From Epiperipatus broadwayi (taxonomy: Eukaryota > Onychophora > Udeonychophora > Euonychophora > Peripatidae): a stretch of 64,000 nt of DNA. The notes beneath the pieces are model-generated. The model searched no databases and was not told the DNA's origin. It saw nothing but the letters and a program-made list of their open reading frames with translations. The position numbers and the translations under genes were made by a program. The stretch covers positions 209,169 to 273,168 of the forward strand of contig JAQFVV010013085.1 of the NCBI GenBank assembly GCA_028023455.1. The letters run 5' to 3'. Positions 23,572 to 36,312 of this stretch are shown here, piece by piece. Each line of letters starts with the position of its first letter. Position 1 is the stretch's first letter.

Positions 23572-23984
23572 TATTTGTTTAAGATTTGAAATACAGGCAT
23601 TCTTCATATACATGGAGCTTAATTGTAAATATAGGGGATTTGAACACAGACTTTCAAACAATCTTCAACTATTCACACTATCTCATGCCACTGATACACA
23701 TGACCACACACATGTAGAAAAGATAAATAATCACTATATATGTATTTCGTGCTGAACCAGCATCCATCAGTTGGTCCAGATTATTATCTCCCACACATAT
23801 ATATATAATCAGTGTTTAGGTTATGTTAAGATAGCAAATACGAAATAGGAAATACATATATTAGTGATTATTTATCTTTTCTACATGTATGTGGTCATGT
23901 GTATCAATGGTATAGATAATGTGGATAGTTGAAGGTTGCTTGAAAGTCTGTGTTCAAATCCCATATATATATATATTTGTTTAA
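23572..23984. mobile_element. Fold-back retroposed element, copy 1
   Basis: Element 23583-23973, flanked by an 11-bp direct repeat TATTTGTTTAA (23572-23582 and 23974-23984). Its two ends are inverted copies of each other over about 115 bp (left GGGATTTGAACACAGACTTT at about 23636, right AAAGTCTGTGTTCAAATCCC). The middle contains the family signature GTGCTGAACCAGCATCCATC. It has no coding capacity. Same family as 28499-28968, 43291-43920 and 57475-58172. Confidence 0.75.
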
Positions 23985-24807
23985 ATAAATAATCAAACGA
24001 GTCGTCGCTCGGGAGGACACGTGATAGTCCGAATACCGGAAATGACAGGTTGAGCTTCATCCAATAACCTTTAACTTCCAATCTATTTTTAAAATAATGT
24101 TTTAAAATTATAGGGTTGCAAGAGGAAGCATTAAAAAAAAAGGAACAATATAAATAAATACCAAATATTTATTAAAAAAGTAATGGAGCGATTTGTCAGA
24201 CGTTTCCGTGTCGATTAAACACTGGAAGTGAAAAAAGGTTAATTTCAATTCTAGGATCTTTACTTTTTGACTTCAGCACTCTAGAAATAAAGATCTCTGG
24301 AATAAAATTCAACATCATTAATTCCTATGCATAAACATCACAATATCTTTAGACAAACTATTCAAATTATTTTTTTAAAATATGATATTCAATGAATTTT
24401 CAAAATAAATAAAATAACAACAATAATGAATAGAAGACATTAGAAATTATAAATAATTTGAACAAATTATTAAAGTGAATGGAAACATTATGGATGAAAT
24501 AAAATAATTTAAAATCGAATAAAGTGCTTTCAGCAGATATCATTTAATACTAAAAGTAAATGTGTTGATGTCTGAAAAAAAAAGTTTTTGATAAATGTGT
24601 TTTGTTAAGTATGGCATATGAACACTTAATAAAATGTATGTAAAGATATTGCAGAATTTATCTGGATGTTAAGATTAACAATTGTAATCATAAAGAATAT
24701 TATTTCCAAAATTACGAAGATAGAGAGTATCTAAATGCATCTTCGGTGCTGAGCACTCTTGTTAAAGGCAACATTTATAAAATTAAAAAAAAAAAAAGCA
24801 TTCAAGC
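23985..24807. other. AT-rich non-coding DNA
   Basis: Nothing recognisable apart from short A and T runs. Confidence 0.4.
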
Positions 24808-24916
24808 GTTGTTAGCGGAGAGGTCAGCGCAGCCGCCTTGCAAGCAAGCAGTTGGTTGCAGATGGTTGTTGCGGGTTCGCCTCCTGGCCGATGCTATGAC
24901 ATATGAAAAAAAAAAA
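24808..24916 (+). mobile_element. tRNA-derived SINE, copy 1
   Basis: It begins GTTGTTAGCGGAGAGGTCAG (A-box-like), contains GCGGGTTCGCCTCCTGGCCG (B-box-like GGTTCG core), then CCGATGCTATGACATATG and an A tract. The same order is found at 25628-25727, 51911-52026 and 54285-54394. The long variable region between the boxes resembles a class II (Leu/Ser-type) tRNA. Both flanks carry an A-run followed by GCA, a probable target-site duplication. Confidence 0.85.
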
Positions 24917-25617
24917 GCAATCGTTACATTCGTCAAGTCACCATAAAGAAGTTATAAAATCGTCAGACTACTTGCACATATTCCAAACAGAGTTACTATT
25001 AGTAATGAACCAAGCTTCCTTAATTTTACATTTTCTATTGTGGGAGTGGAAGTGGAATATACGTAGAAAGAGAAAAAGTAGACATTATTGATATAATTAT
25101 GAAAATTTCACAATTCCATCCAATCCACATGAACACTAACAGGTTCTCAAAAGATTTTCAATTATTTATATAAAGACCATACCTTGAAATGAACAGATGA
25201 AATAAAAATGTTTGTTGCAGGTAAAATGAAAAAAAAAAATTATAAATTAGAGATGCTGAAATAAACTTGTAGTAATTTTTATTTTGTGTTGAATAAAAAT
25301 GAGAATGACTTATTATAAGAATATTTAAGCAAAAGATAGATAATAAAATATATAATATCATTATATAGTAGTTAGTGTCTTAAGATAATTGTGTATTGAG
25401 AGTGGCAAGAAATAGTAAACTACTTTTGGCAAGAATCCAGTGATATTACATTATCATTATAGTCTCTTGCCTTTAACCAATGTCCTACTTCTGAATAACT
25501 CATGTCTTCCAGTTAATAATGGATGCTTATATCGGTAATTTTCAGTCTTTTTGTTATATAAATTAGAAGAAAAAAACATGTTTATTGCCATATTAAACTA
25601 TTTAATACACATTTTAT
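24917..25617. other. AT-rich non-coding DNA between two SINE copies
   Basis: Nothing recognisable. The minus-strand frame at 25158-25361 is low-complexity Phe/Ile/Tyr and not protein-like. Confidence 0.4.
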
Positions 25618-25749
25618 AGTATTTCTATTTTTTTTTTTCATGTCATAGCATCGGCAGGGAGGCGAACCCACAACCGTCTGCAACCAACTACTTGCTTGTG
25701 GCTGCGATGACCCCTCGGCTAACAATTCTTGACAGTATTTCTATTTTTT
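25618..25749 (-). mobile_element. tRNA-derived SINE, copy 2, with 16-bp target-site duplication
   Basis: On the minus strand it reads GTTAGCCGAGGGGTCATCGC, then the B box as GGGTTCGCCTCCCTGCCGAT, then GCTATGACATG and an A tract. It is flanked by AGTATTTCTATTTTTT on both sides (25618-25633 and 25734-25749), a perfect duplication showing recent retroposition. Confidence 0.9.
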
Positions 25750-26157
25750 AAATGATTATATGACATAAAACATATATATTCTGATTGAGCTGAAATCTAG
25801 GTTCTCTAACCAATATTTCGTAGCATAAGGTGTAAAAGTTTATTTGTAAGAAAATCCAAATGCAGACTATAATTCCTATTATAAAAACTTTCTAATATAT
25901 TTTATGATATTTAAAAATTGCTGTTTAATTTTTTCCCATTCATTTATGCCCATGAAAAAAATCTCTAAGTGTTTTAATGATTTCAAATTAAGGTATCATG
26001 CAAAACTATGTGCAAATTAAAATGAAAATTCAATGTTTTTGAGAACAGAAATTATTTCAGATGATCTAAAATATTAATATTTTTGAATAACTTATTATTA
26101 TTTAAATAGAATAATGAGAATTTTGGAGTATAATATCTTGATGTTAATCCATATTCT

Positions 26158-26168
26158 AGTAGTAGTAA

Positions 26169-26257
<89 letters not shown>
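26158..26257. repeat. (AGT)n microsatellite
   Basis: About 33 AGT units with one AAT near the start. Frames reading Val, Thr or Leu runs are artefacts. Confidence 0.98.
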
Positions 26258-26849
26258 ATGGACGATGATGATAATAATAAATCATTTGCATTAGTACATT
26301 GACTCTTATCTGAATAGTACAGATTAATGTGTGACATTTGACTTCTAGATACTAATGTCAATCAATATTAGATGACTATTTAGCAGGGCAATGTAATGAT
26401 TACTTAAAAGAAAATTCTAAGCCTATATGTCATCTGAAAAAATTGCAAGGCTTAAAGTAATGATCACAGCAGATAGATGTGTTAATGGTTATACCACAAG
26501 ATGCAGTAATTACTTCAAACAGATTTATAATTTTTCTTTTAAATAATTAGAATGACCAACTCATCTAACTATTTAGAATTGGTCAGCAAATGGGTATTTA
26601 GCTAGTATTAACTGCCCATAAAAGTTATAGACTGATTTGCCTTTGTCTGGGTAGCAGAATTTTGACTCTGAAAACATGGTGTGATGATACTTCCCTCACT
26701 ACTTGTGGGATAGATGTCACATTTCCACAGATACTGAGTTTAAGGTTTACATTCAGTTTTTACATATAAAATGATTAGAGTATTGATACAAATAGGAGAC
26801 TGATATAGAAAAATAAAACTAAATAAATAAATGAAATTATCTCATTAAA

Positions 26850-27788
26850 TACACCTGGGTCTTGTTTTAAGCGATCGATAGGTTCCTCATAAAACATGCG
26901 CAAACGAAATCGTGCAAAAATAGATGTAACTTACATTGAAAAAAGGGGGATGCGGGCTGTGATTTTTCAAAATTCGCGTAAAAGCAAAGCACCAACGTAA
27001 GTCGCGCAAAAAAAAAAATAAGGAAATAAAATATGACTAATAAAAAATTTCAAATTTAAAAAAAATTGATACAAGACAAACTTTTTTTAACTATAATATT
27101 TAATTTTATTCAAAATAATATATTTTTATGCATAATTTACTGTACAGTAATTTACATTTTTTTATACACGTTTTAATTATTATCGATAAACAAGTTCGTT
27201 TGCAAACTGATAAAAATAATCAGATTTTTCTCAAGAGGAAATACAACTAGCACCAACTTCACTCTCATGTTGTGTTGATTTTCTGGTGACAACGTAATTA
27301 GTAATTAATCTTTGAGACGATGATTTTATTAATTGTTTATGAAGCTCGCGATATCCAGACATACAATCATTTAGCTCTCGTTGGAATTTAAGAGCATTAG
27401 TGTCATTAATAAGAAAATAATAATTGATTACGTTCTTTTTTAAAAAGCAAAAACAGAATATGATTTAAAAATGCAAAATTAACACGCACAATGTTTGAAC
27501 AAATTTACATTATAATCTTGTAAAATTTAATGTGTGTAAACATAAAATGTGGAAATCATGATTTTAATTTCATTATTGCATAAAGTCTTACTATTATAAA
27601 GCACTGAAAATATTGAAATTATTAAGATGAAAGTCGAATTCCAATAATGTGCTATTACTTTCAATATAACGTAAGTGCGTGAAATTTATTATTTAAAGTA
27701 ATAGCGCGTTATCGGAAATCGACTTCCGGTGAAACACGAATCGCGAAATCGTGTTAAATAAGTCCGCGTAAAAAGAGATCCGGGTGTA
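26850..27788. mobile_element. TA-flanked DNA transposon, probably Tc1/mariner/pogo type, non-autonomous
   Basis: The ends 26852-27786 form inverted repeats (left CACCTGGGTCTTGTTTTAAG, right on the minus strand CACCCGGATCTCTTTTTACG). TA sits outside both ends, as in the Tc1/mariner superfamily. CG-containing words cluster near both ends, in contrast to the AT-rich surroundings. The interior holds a minus-strand coding-like remnant at 27232-27454. At 935 bp it is too short for an intact transposase gene of this superfamily. Confidence 0.65.
27232..27454 (-). pseudogene. Possible transposase C-terminal remnant
   Basis: A minus-strand frame ending at TGA 27232-27234 reads DTNALKFQRELNDCMSGYRE, then LHKQLIKSSSQRLITNYV and a Ser/Thr/Glu-rich end. 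The charged, helix-like composition over about 70 codons stands out from the surroundings. It lies inside the TA-flanked element, which is why I suggest a transposase tail. No catalytic motif is visible and there is no start codon. It could be a chance frame. Confidence 0.35.
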
Positions 27789-28482
27789 TATGCTCCAGTA
27801 CTCATATTGTTAACTGATAATTTTTCAATTTATAATTTCAATTCATTCATCTTGTTTTTCTCAGCATTAGTTGATAATTAAATTTATAGTTAATTGTTAA
27901 TTCTACTGCAATATCTTTTAATTTTTAAAATTTATTTTTTTGTTTGTTCGTATTCAGCTAAATGAAGATTTCTTCGTGCTGAAATATGTGAAAAACAATC
28001 TAATAATAAAACAAATAATTTATTAATTTTATAGTTTTATTTTGCAAGATTTTTGTAAAAATGTAAACTTCTATTTAGACAGGAGTTTTTTTTTTACTTT
28101 ATATTAATTGTAATGCGGAAATAATTACCTCCGACTGAGTTAGATATTTACTTCGCTTGCAATTATAGATATTTAGAAGTTACGATTATTTATTTATTAT
28201 TAATATTTTTAATCAATTTATAAAATGCTAAAAAAAAATTAAAATAATCTGCATGACTGATAATTAATTCCTGTATATTTAACATGATTATTTAAAGTGT
28301 TAACGATATGCAAAAAATATGGCAAAGCTATATATAAATGCTGTAAGATGGAAAAGAGGGATCAGAGTCTCTTTTTAATTAACAACGAACTTCCTTGCAG
28401 CAGCATATATACATATATTGAAAATGGTGTTAATCTCACAAAATATACTCTTTCACTCTAATTATTAAAACTGTTTATAGTT
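27789..28482. other. AT-rich non-coding DNA
   Basis: Nothing recognisable. Confidence 0.4.
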
Positions 28483-28984
28483 TTAATACATATTTGTAAT
28501 ATATAGGGTATATGAGCACAGACTTTCACATAACCCACCACTCTCCACACTATCTCATAACACTGATACACTTGAACACATATATGTCGAAAAGATAAAT
28601 AGTCACCAATATATGTATTTCATGCTAAACCAGCAATCATCAGTTGGTCCAGATTACCATGTCTACACATATATGCTATAAGTGCTCAGATATATATTAA
28701 GATAGCCAAACCTCACACTTTAATGGGCAGGCTTCAATCTACTCCACAGTCCAACTCTTCAACCGTCCATCCAATTGAAAATCTGATGATAGAATGCTCA
28801 AAGGCCACCCTCAGGCTGAGATTATTTATCTTTTCGACATATATGTGTTCAAGTGTATCAGTGTTATGAGATAGTGTGGAGAGTAGTGGGTCATGTGAAA
28901 GTCTGTGCTCATATACCCTATATATTACATATATTAACGCAGGTATATAATAATCCTGTGTGTTTCAATTAATACATATTTGTA
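28483..28984. mobile_element. Fold-back retroposed element, copy 2, with perfect 16-bp target-site duplication
   Basis: Element 28499-28968 (470 bp), flanked by TTAATACATATTTGTA at 28483-28498 and 28969-28984. The first and last roughly 100 bp are inverted copies (left GGGTATATGAGCACAGACTT, right AAGTCTGTGCTCATATACCC). The interior has GCTAAACCAGCAATCATCAG. After the right arm comes a unique tail containing CGCAGGTATATAATAATCCTG, which can form a small stem, and TGTGTTTCAA. A long perfect duplication indicates target-primed or similar retroposition rather than cut-and-paste. Confidence 0.85.
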
Positions 28985-29741
28985 TAACTATTATTGGTAT
29001 AATCAATTTTATGAAGTTAAATTTAAGTTTAAAATGTTTTTATGTAAATATGAATTTAGAAAAAATATCATTCTATTCATTCGCTACGAATACATTAATA
29101 AATATTTCAAAAGAACAGGTATTTTTTAAAAACATTTAATGGCATGGGATATTGTTTATTCATTGAATATGAGTAAAAGGGTACCCTTCAAGGGTTGGTG
29201 CCATTTATAGAGCATCTGATTTGGGATCAGGATGTCCCAAGAATAATTCTGATGGTCACAGGGCTGGCACTCAAACTTCTTATGAGTTCTTGAGCAATAA
29301 AGCCATATGTCTATTTTTTAAGGGTAGTTTTCTTCCAATCTAAATTATATATATATCCAAAACACTATGTTATTTAATAATTATATGGATGCAAAATTTT
29401 TTCACAAACTTGTAAATAGAAACATTGTAATATAATGATGATTTCTGTGACATAATCTGGTTTAATGTTTCAGTCATAATATAATTAGGCAATGGTTTTA
29501 GCTAAAAAATTTAAAGTTTGGAGTTACTATTAGCTGAATTATAATTTGATTTTCTTTTGAGGTCATAAAAGAAACTAGATAAAATAATTTTTTGATGTTA
29601 CTGTATATTTTTACAGACTATTGATAATTTCTTTACTTAGTTCCTTTAAAGTATTAAAAAATCAGAATCATATTTCAATTAATAACAAACCCCCAAACTT
29701 TTTATAGCATTTTTACAAGAAACATTTTTTTGTTGATTAAA
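28985..29741. other. AT-rich non-coding DNA
   Basis: Nothing recognisable up to the short exon-like frame at 29742. Confidence 0.4.
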
Positions 29742-29861
29742 ATGGGAAGATATAGAGAAGATTTAAGTCATCTAGATTTTGCAATTGATATGATTATTTC
29801 AGTGAGTAAGGCTTCAGAGCTTCAGGACATATTACAAGAGTTACCAGATGGAAATAAGAAA
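29742..29861 (+). CDS. Candidate first coding exon of an unknown host gene
   Basis: ATG at 29742 lies in a good start context (AAAATGG). The frame reads MGRYREDLSHLDFAID, then MIISVSKASELQDILQELPD, then GNKK, and ends at a strong splice-donor match AAGAAA|GTAAGA at 29861/29862, leaving phase 0. The frame would stop 20 nt later if unspliced. The composition (acidic, amphipathic, few Asn/Ile/Phe runs) is unlike neighbouring chance frames. I do not recognise the protein and see no matching downstream exon in the window. Confidence 0.35.
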
Positions 29862-30423
29862 GTAAGACTAAAGATAAATTAAAAACAATCTAAAATAATG
29901 GTTAATTATATTTTACAGAATAAAGAATAATGACTGATAATCATGAATTAGAAGATTACAATTATGAATACTTTTGCTAGATTTAATTTTTTTACCAAAT
30001 GTAATGAAATCCTATATACTAATGCTACAATCAGACTTACAGAGCTTGATTTTTCACTATCAGTAACATTCTTTTTTACAGTTTGCATTAATTTCATCGC
30101 AAAACCTAGAAATAAAATATGATGATTTCATTGATATTCACTCTATGTAAATATGTAGATGACACATTTTTAAGAGAAAAATAAATTCAAGGAGATCAAA
30201 TGTTATGGAGTTTTGAGAAATTAATTAGTATGATGTGTAACTTTGGCTTTTGGGAAATGGATTTTGGCTTTTAAAATTGAAAAATGTAAGTTTAAACTTA
30301 ATTTATTGATTTGTTTTAAAAATTGATTAAATTAAATATTTATTTTTTGATAAGTATATGATATAATTAAATTAAATATATATATATACATTCAACTTTT
30401 ATTTAAGTCTATTTAATTTACTA

Positions 30424-32440
<2,017 letters not shown>

Positions 32441-32937
32441 AAAATTAAGCTGCTGAAAACTTATTAACATAACTCAGAAAATACTTTCCTGTTAAATAAA
32501 TGAGAAACCCATTTTGAAGAATGTGATTTCTTATTTTTTTTTATAATTATAAATGAATTTCAATATTTAAAAAATAGTTTAAATGTATTCTTTATCAAAA
32601 TTAATTCTATTAATTAAAAATGCACTGAAAATTTTCATTAAAATACATTTTTGTGGGATTAAAGGCTAAAAAAAACATTGATATATTATTTTTTAAAAAT
32701 ATTTTTTATTATTAAATTTATATGTAAACAAAAATTTCTCCAAAACATAAATATGTACAATAGCCAATTACTGTAGCATTAATGACTGATTAAAAAAGTA
32801 ATACAGATGAAAACATAATGGATAAAATTAATTATAAAATTAACCTTCAATGGGGAGTGCTTCTGATAAAAATACCCTAATATTAAAAGAAAACATGCCT
32901 GCTACCTACTTATCTACCTACCTACCCCTCCTCCCTC
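32441..32937. other. AT-rich non-coding DNA
   Basis: Nothing recognisable. Confidence 0.4.
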
Positions 32938-33399
<462 letters not shown>

Positions 33400-33500
33400 G
33401 AATTTGACATTTTCATGTATAAATATTAAAACTGAAATGTAATAAAAAACTTTATAGAATTTCATGTATAAATATTAAAACTGAAATGTAATAAAAAATT
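33400..33500. repeat. Tandem duplication of about 48 bp
   Basis: TTTCATGTATAAATATTAAA followed by ACTGAAATGTAATAAAAAA occurs twice in direct succession right after the ATCT array. Confidence 0.9.
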
Positions 33501-33557
33501 TTTTTGTGTAATAATCTACATAAAATTTAGGATAAAATGTAACCAAATAAAATAAAT

Positions 33558-33620
33558 TACATCCATCCATCCATCCATTCACCCATCCACTCACCCATTC
33601 ACTCATCCATCCATCCATCT
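33558..33620. repeat. Degenerate (CATC)n tract
   Basis: CATC/CACC/CATT tetranucleotides with several substitutions. Confidence 0.85.
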
Positions 33621-34011
33621 GGCATCTAATAGTTGCTAAAGCTTACAATAGGAGGCATAGTTGTCATGAAAAAAATAGAAGTAAATTGTGATCAAGAGAG
33701 ATAGTTTTTTTTAATTTGGAATGATCAAAATTATTATAAAAAAAAGTGTTTCAATCACCATTTTAAAAATATAGCAGTTTAAAAAATAAATAAATATTTT
33801 TGTTGAATGTGTGTTAATGTAAGGATTTCTATAACTAAGTTGTACATAATATTAGTTGGTTTAAATTTGCTATTAAAGTTTTTTTTTAATTTTAATTTAA
33901 AAACAGTTAGTTACTTTGAGTTAAAAGATAACATTTAGAAGCCTAAGGTACACGTGATTATTGATAGATCGTTTTAAAAGTAAATTTTTTTATCTTTCTG
34001 TGCAAAAGGGT

Positions 34012-35009
34012 ATGAAGAATAGGAGAGAAAGTAGTCATCAGAAAGGAATTAGACGTGTTGTGGTAGAATGTAATATATGTGATTAGATTTTCCACTTGAA
34101 ATGCTTAAATAAGACTAGGAAGGATGTAGCAGGTTTATGGTTATGTAGACAGTGTGTGAATGTGATAAAAGAGGTGAAAAAGTGGTTTCAAAGTGTAGAT
34201 AGTGTAAAGAGTAAGTCAGGAGAAATGGAGCAAAACGTAGTTGGGGAAGGCAGGAAGTCAGGAGAAATGGAACAAAACATAGTTGAGGAAGGTAGGATAG
34301 AGTGTGTTTGTAGTGGAGTGACAAGAGATATGGATGGAAAAATAGGTAGTGCATTGGAGATGGTTGTCCAAAGAATAAGTAGGATAGATGAAGATGTAAA
34401 GGATGTAGAAGCAAAATTAAAATTGTTATAAAAAAGTGTTAGCAGATAAAGGTATTATTGAGTAGGAATGATAAGGAAGAAGTAGATAAGGTTGTGAATG
34501 AAACAGAGAAAGTAGACTATGAGACAGTATTGATAGGGGATTCATTAATAAGAGAATGTGGAGATATAATTGCAAGGGAAAATAGAAACAGGTATGTAAG
34601 AGTATGTTTGCTGGGAGCTAAAATTAGGGATGTTACAGATAAAATAAAGAAGCAAGGGAATAGAGATGTATATGTTATGGTAGGGACTAATAATTTATCA
34701 GAGGCATCAGAGAGAGTAATGGGTGAGTACACAGAATTGATTAGGAATTTGAGTATGGTTAAAGGAAGAGTAGGAATAGTTGGATTATTACCAATATTTG
34801 ATAAAAGGTATATGTTAGATAGGGCATGTTCTATAAATGAGAGATTGAAAGAATTGTGTGAGAGAAATGATGTTACGTTTGTGGATGTGTGGGATTTTTT
34901 TATTGGGAAGAGGGAGTTATTTGGGAAAGATGGGTTGCACTTAGGGAAACAAGGAAGTGAAGTTTTAGAAAGTCTGATTTATAAAGAATGTAGTTCGGGA
35001 AACTTGTAA
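34012..35009 (+). pseudogene. LINE ORF1: PHD-like finger plus SGNH esterase
   Basis: ATG 34012 opens a frame with CNIC, an in-frame TAG at 34084-34086, then FHLKC and WLCRQC, giving a C-C, H-C, C-C spacing like a PHD finger. A Glu/Lys/Val-rich, partly duplicated stretch (KSGEMEQN twice) follows. After a frameshift at about 34431-34458 the frame to 35009 has VLIGDSLIRECGD (GDS block), MVGTNNL (GTN block) and DGLHLG (catalytic Asp/His block), the hallmarks of an SGNH hydrolase. In this LINE group the esterase ORF1 is thought to act with membranes or RNA. One stop and one frameshift separate it from an intact ORF. Confidence 0.85.
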
Positions 35010-35048
35010 AGGGGGGGTGGGATTTTAAATTGTAGTGTTATTAAAAAG

Positions 35049-36246
35049 ATGAAGAATGGATGGGAGGTAAGGAATAAACAAATGGCAGTTGATTTAGATA
35101 TAAATGTAGATGGGAGAGGGAATGGGTCTGTAAAATTAATAGTAAGCAAGTTATTTATAAACATAATGAAGAAGAAAGAATCAAAAAAATTTATAAAAGA
35201 GTAGTTAGGAAAGAAAAAATTGTTAAAATTGGGTATTTGAATATGCAAGGTGGTAGGAGATCAGAAAAATGGCAGGAATTAAACAAAGGAATTCAAAATG
35301 AAGGGCTTGAGGTATTAGAAGTAGTGGAAACACATCTAAGAAAAGATGAAGAACCTGTTATGGAAGATTTGGTATGGCAGGGTATAAATAGAAAAGAGAA
35401 AGAAAAAAAAGGGTGGTGGTATAGGTATTATATCAAAAAAATATTTAAATACTGTTAAATGCCAAGAACATTTGTGGTTTGAAATAAGGCTGGGAAAACA
35501 AGAATGGATGGTGGCTATAGTTTATATAGCTACTGGAGATAGTCAAACTATAATGGAATGGAACAATAGCACATATGCATGCCTAGTTAAGGATATACAG
35601 AGTTTTAAAGAAAAGGGGAAGAGAATAATGGTTATAGGAAATATGAATGGGCATATTGAAAAAATTGATGATGTAGACAATAAGAATGGACAGCTTTTAA
35701 AGGAATTTAGTCAGAGAGTAAATTTGAGCATTGGAAACTTATCAAATATTTATGAGGGACAATACACATGGTCTAGGAATAATATATCCCACACAATAGA
35801 TTATATATTGGTAGAGAAAGAGGGAATGGATAAAGTACAGAAAATTAAGGTGTTTGATAATGAAGAGAGAGTATGTAATAGTGATCATAATTTTTTTGTA
35901 ATTGAAATGGTTAGTAATGTGATGGAAAATAGAAATAAAAGTAGGAACAATAGTGAAATATGGGGATGGAGAGTGAATGATTAAGAATAAGTTAGAAGAG
36001 TATATAATACAAGTTGAAGAAACCATGGAAGAGTTGGTTGGAAATGAGTATGAGGACTGGTGTGATGAAATAGAAAAAGTGGCAAATAGGGTTTTAGGTG
36101 AGAATATTCAGAAGAATAAAAGTAATAGAAAAATGAGAGTTAGTAAAAGTTTAAAAGAGAGAAAAATGCATGCAGAGAATATAAGTGTGCTATTAAGAAC
36201 AAAGAAAGTGAAAAAGATATTAATGCTAAATGGGAAAAGTACTTAG
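35049..36246 (+). pseudogene. LINE ORF2: endonuclease domain, frameshifted
   Basis: Frames at 35237-35458, 35472-35984 and 35977-36246 together carry the APE endonuclease: IGYLNMQGGRRSEKW, EVVETHL, then IGNMNGHIE where GDFNGHIG is usual, SHTIDYILV and NSDHNFFVIEM. The GDFN to GNMN change removes a catalytic aspartate. A frame from ATG 35049 may be the ORF2 start. Breaks at about 35200, 35460 and 35980 prevent a single product. Confidence 0.85.
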
Positions 36247-36312
36247 AAAAGAAGACGTTAGCTAAAATAGAGAATTATATAGAGAGAATGAAACTAAATA
36301 GTAAATTATTAG

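Noticed and set aside
24001-24060. Locally CG-containing stretch as a promoter or CpG island
   Set aside because: Too short (about 60 nt) and no transcript or coding signal follows.
24808-24904. Possible functional tRNA gene
   Set aside because: The A and B boxes fit a tRNA, but the same unit with A tail and target-site duplications occurs four times, so it is a SINE.
26052-26361. ORFs with poly-Leu, poly-Thr and poly-Val
   Set aside because: (AGT)n array read in different frames.
34115-34732. Minus-strand ORFs in the 34-38 kb LINE
   Set aside because: Shadows of the purine-rich plus-strand ORFs; the pyrimidine-rich complement rarely has stops.
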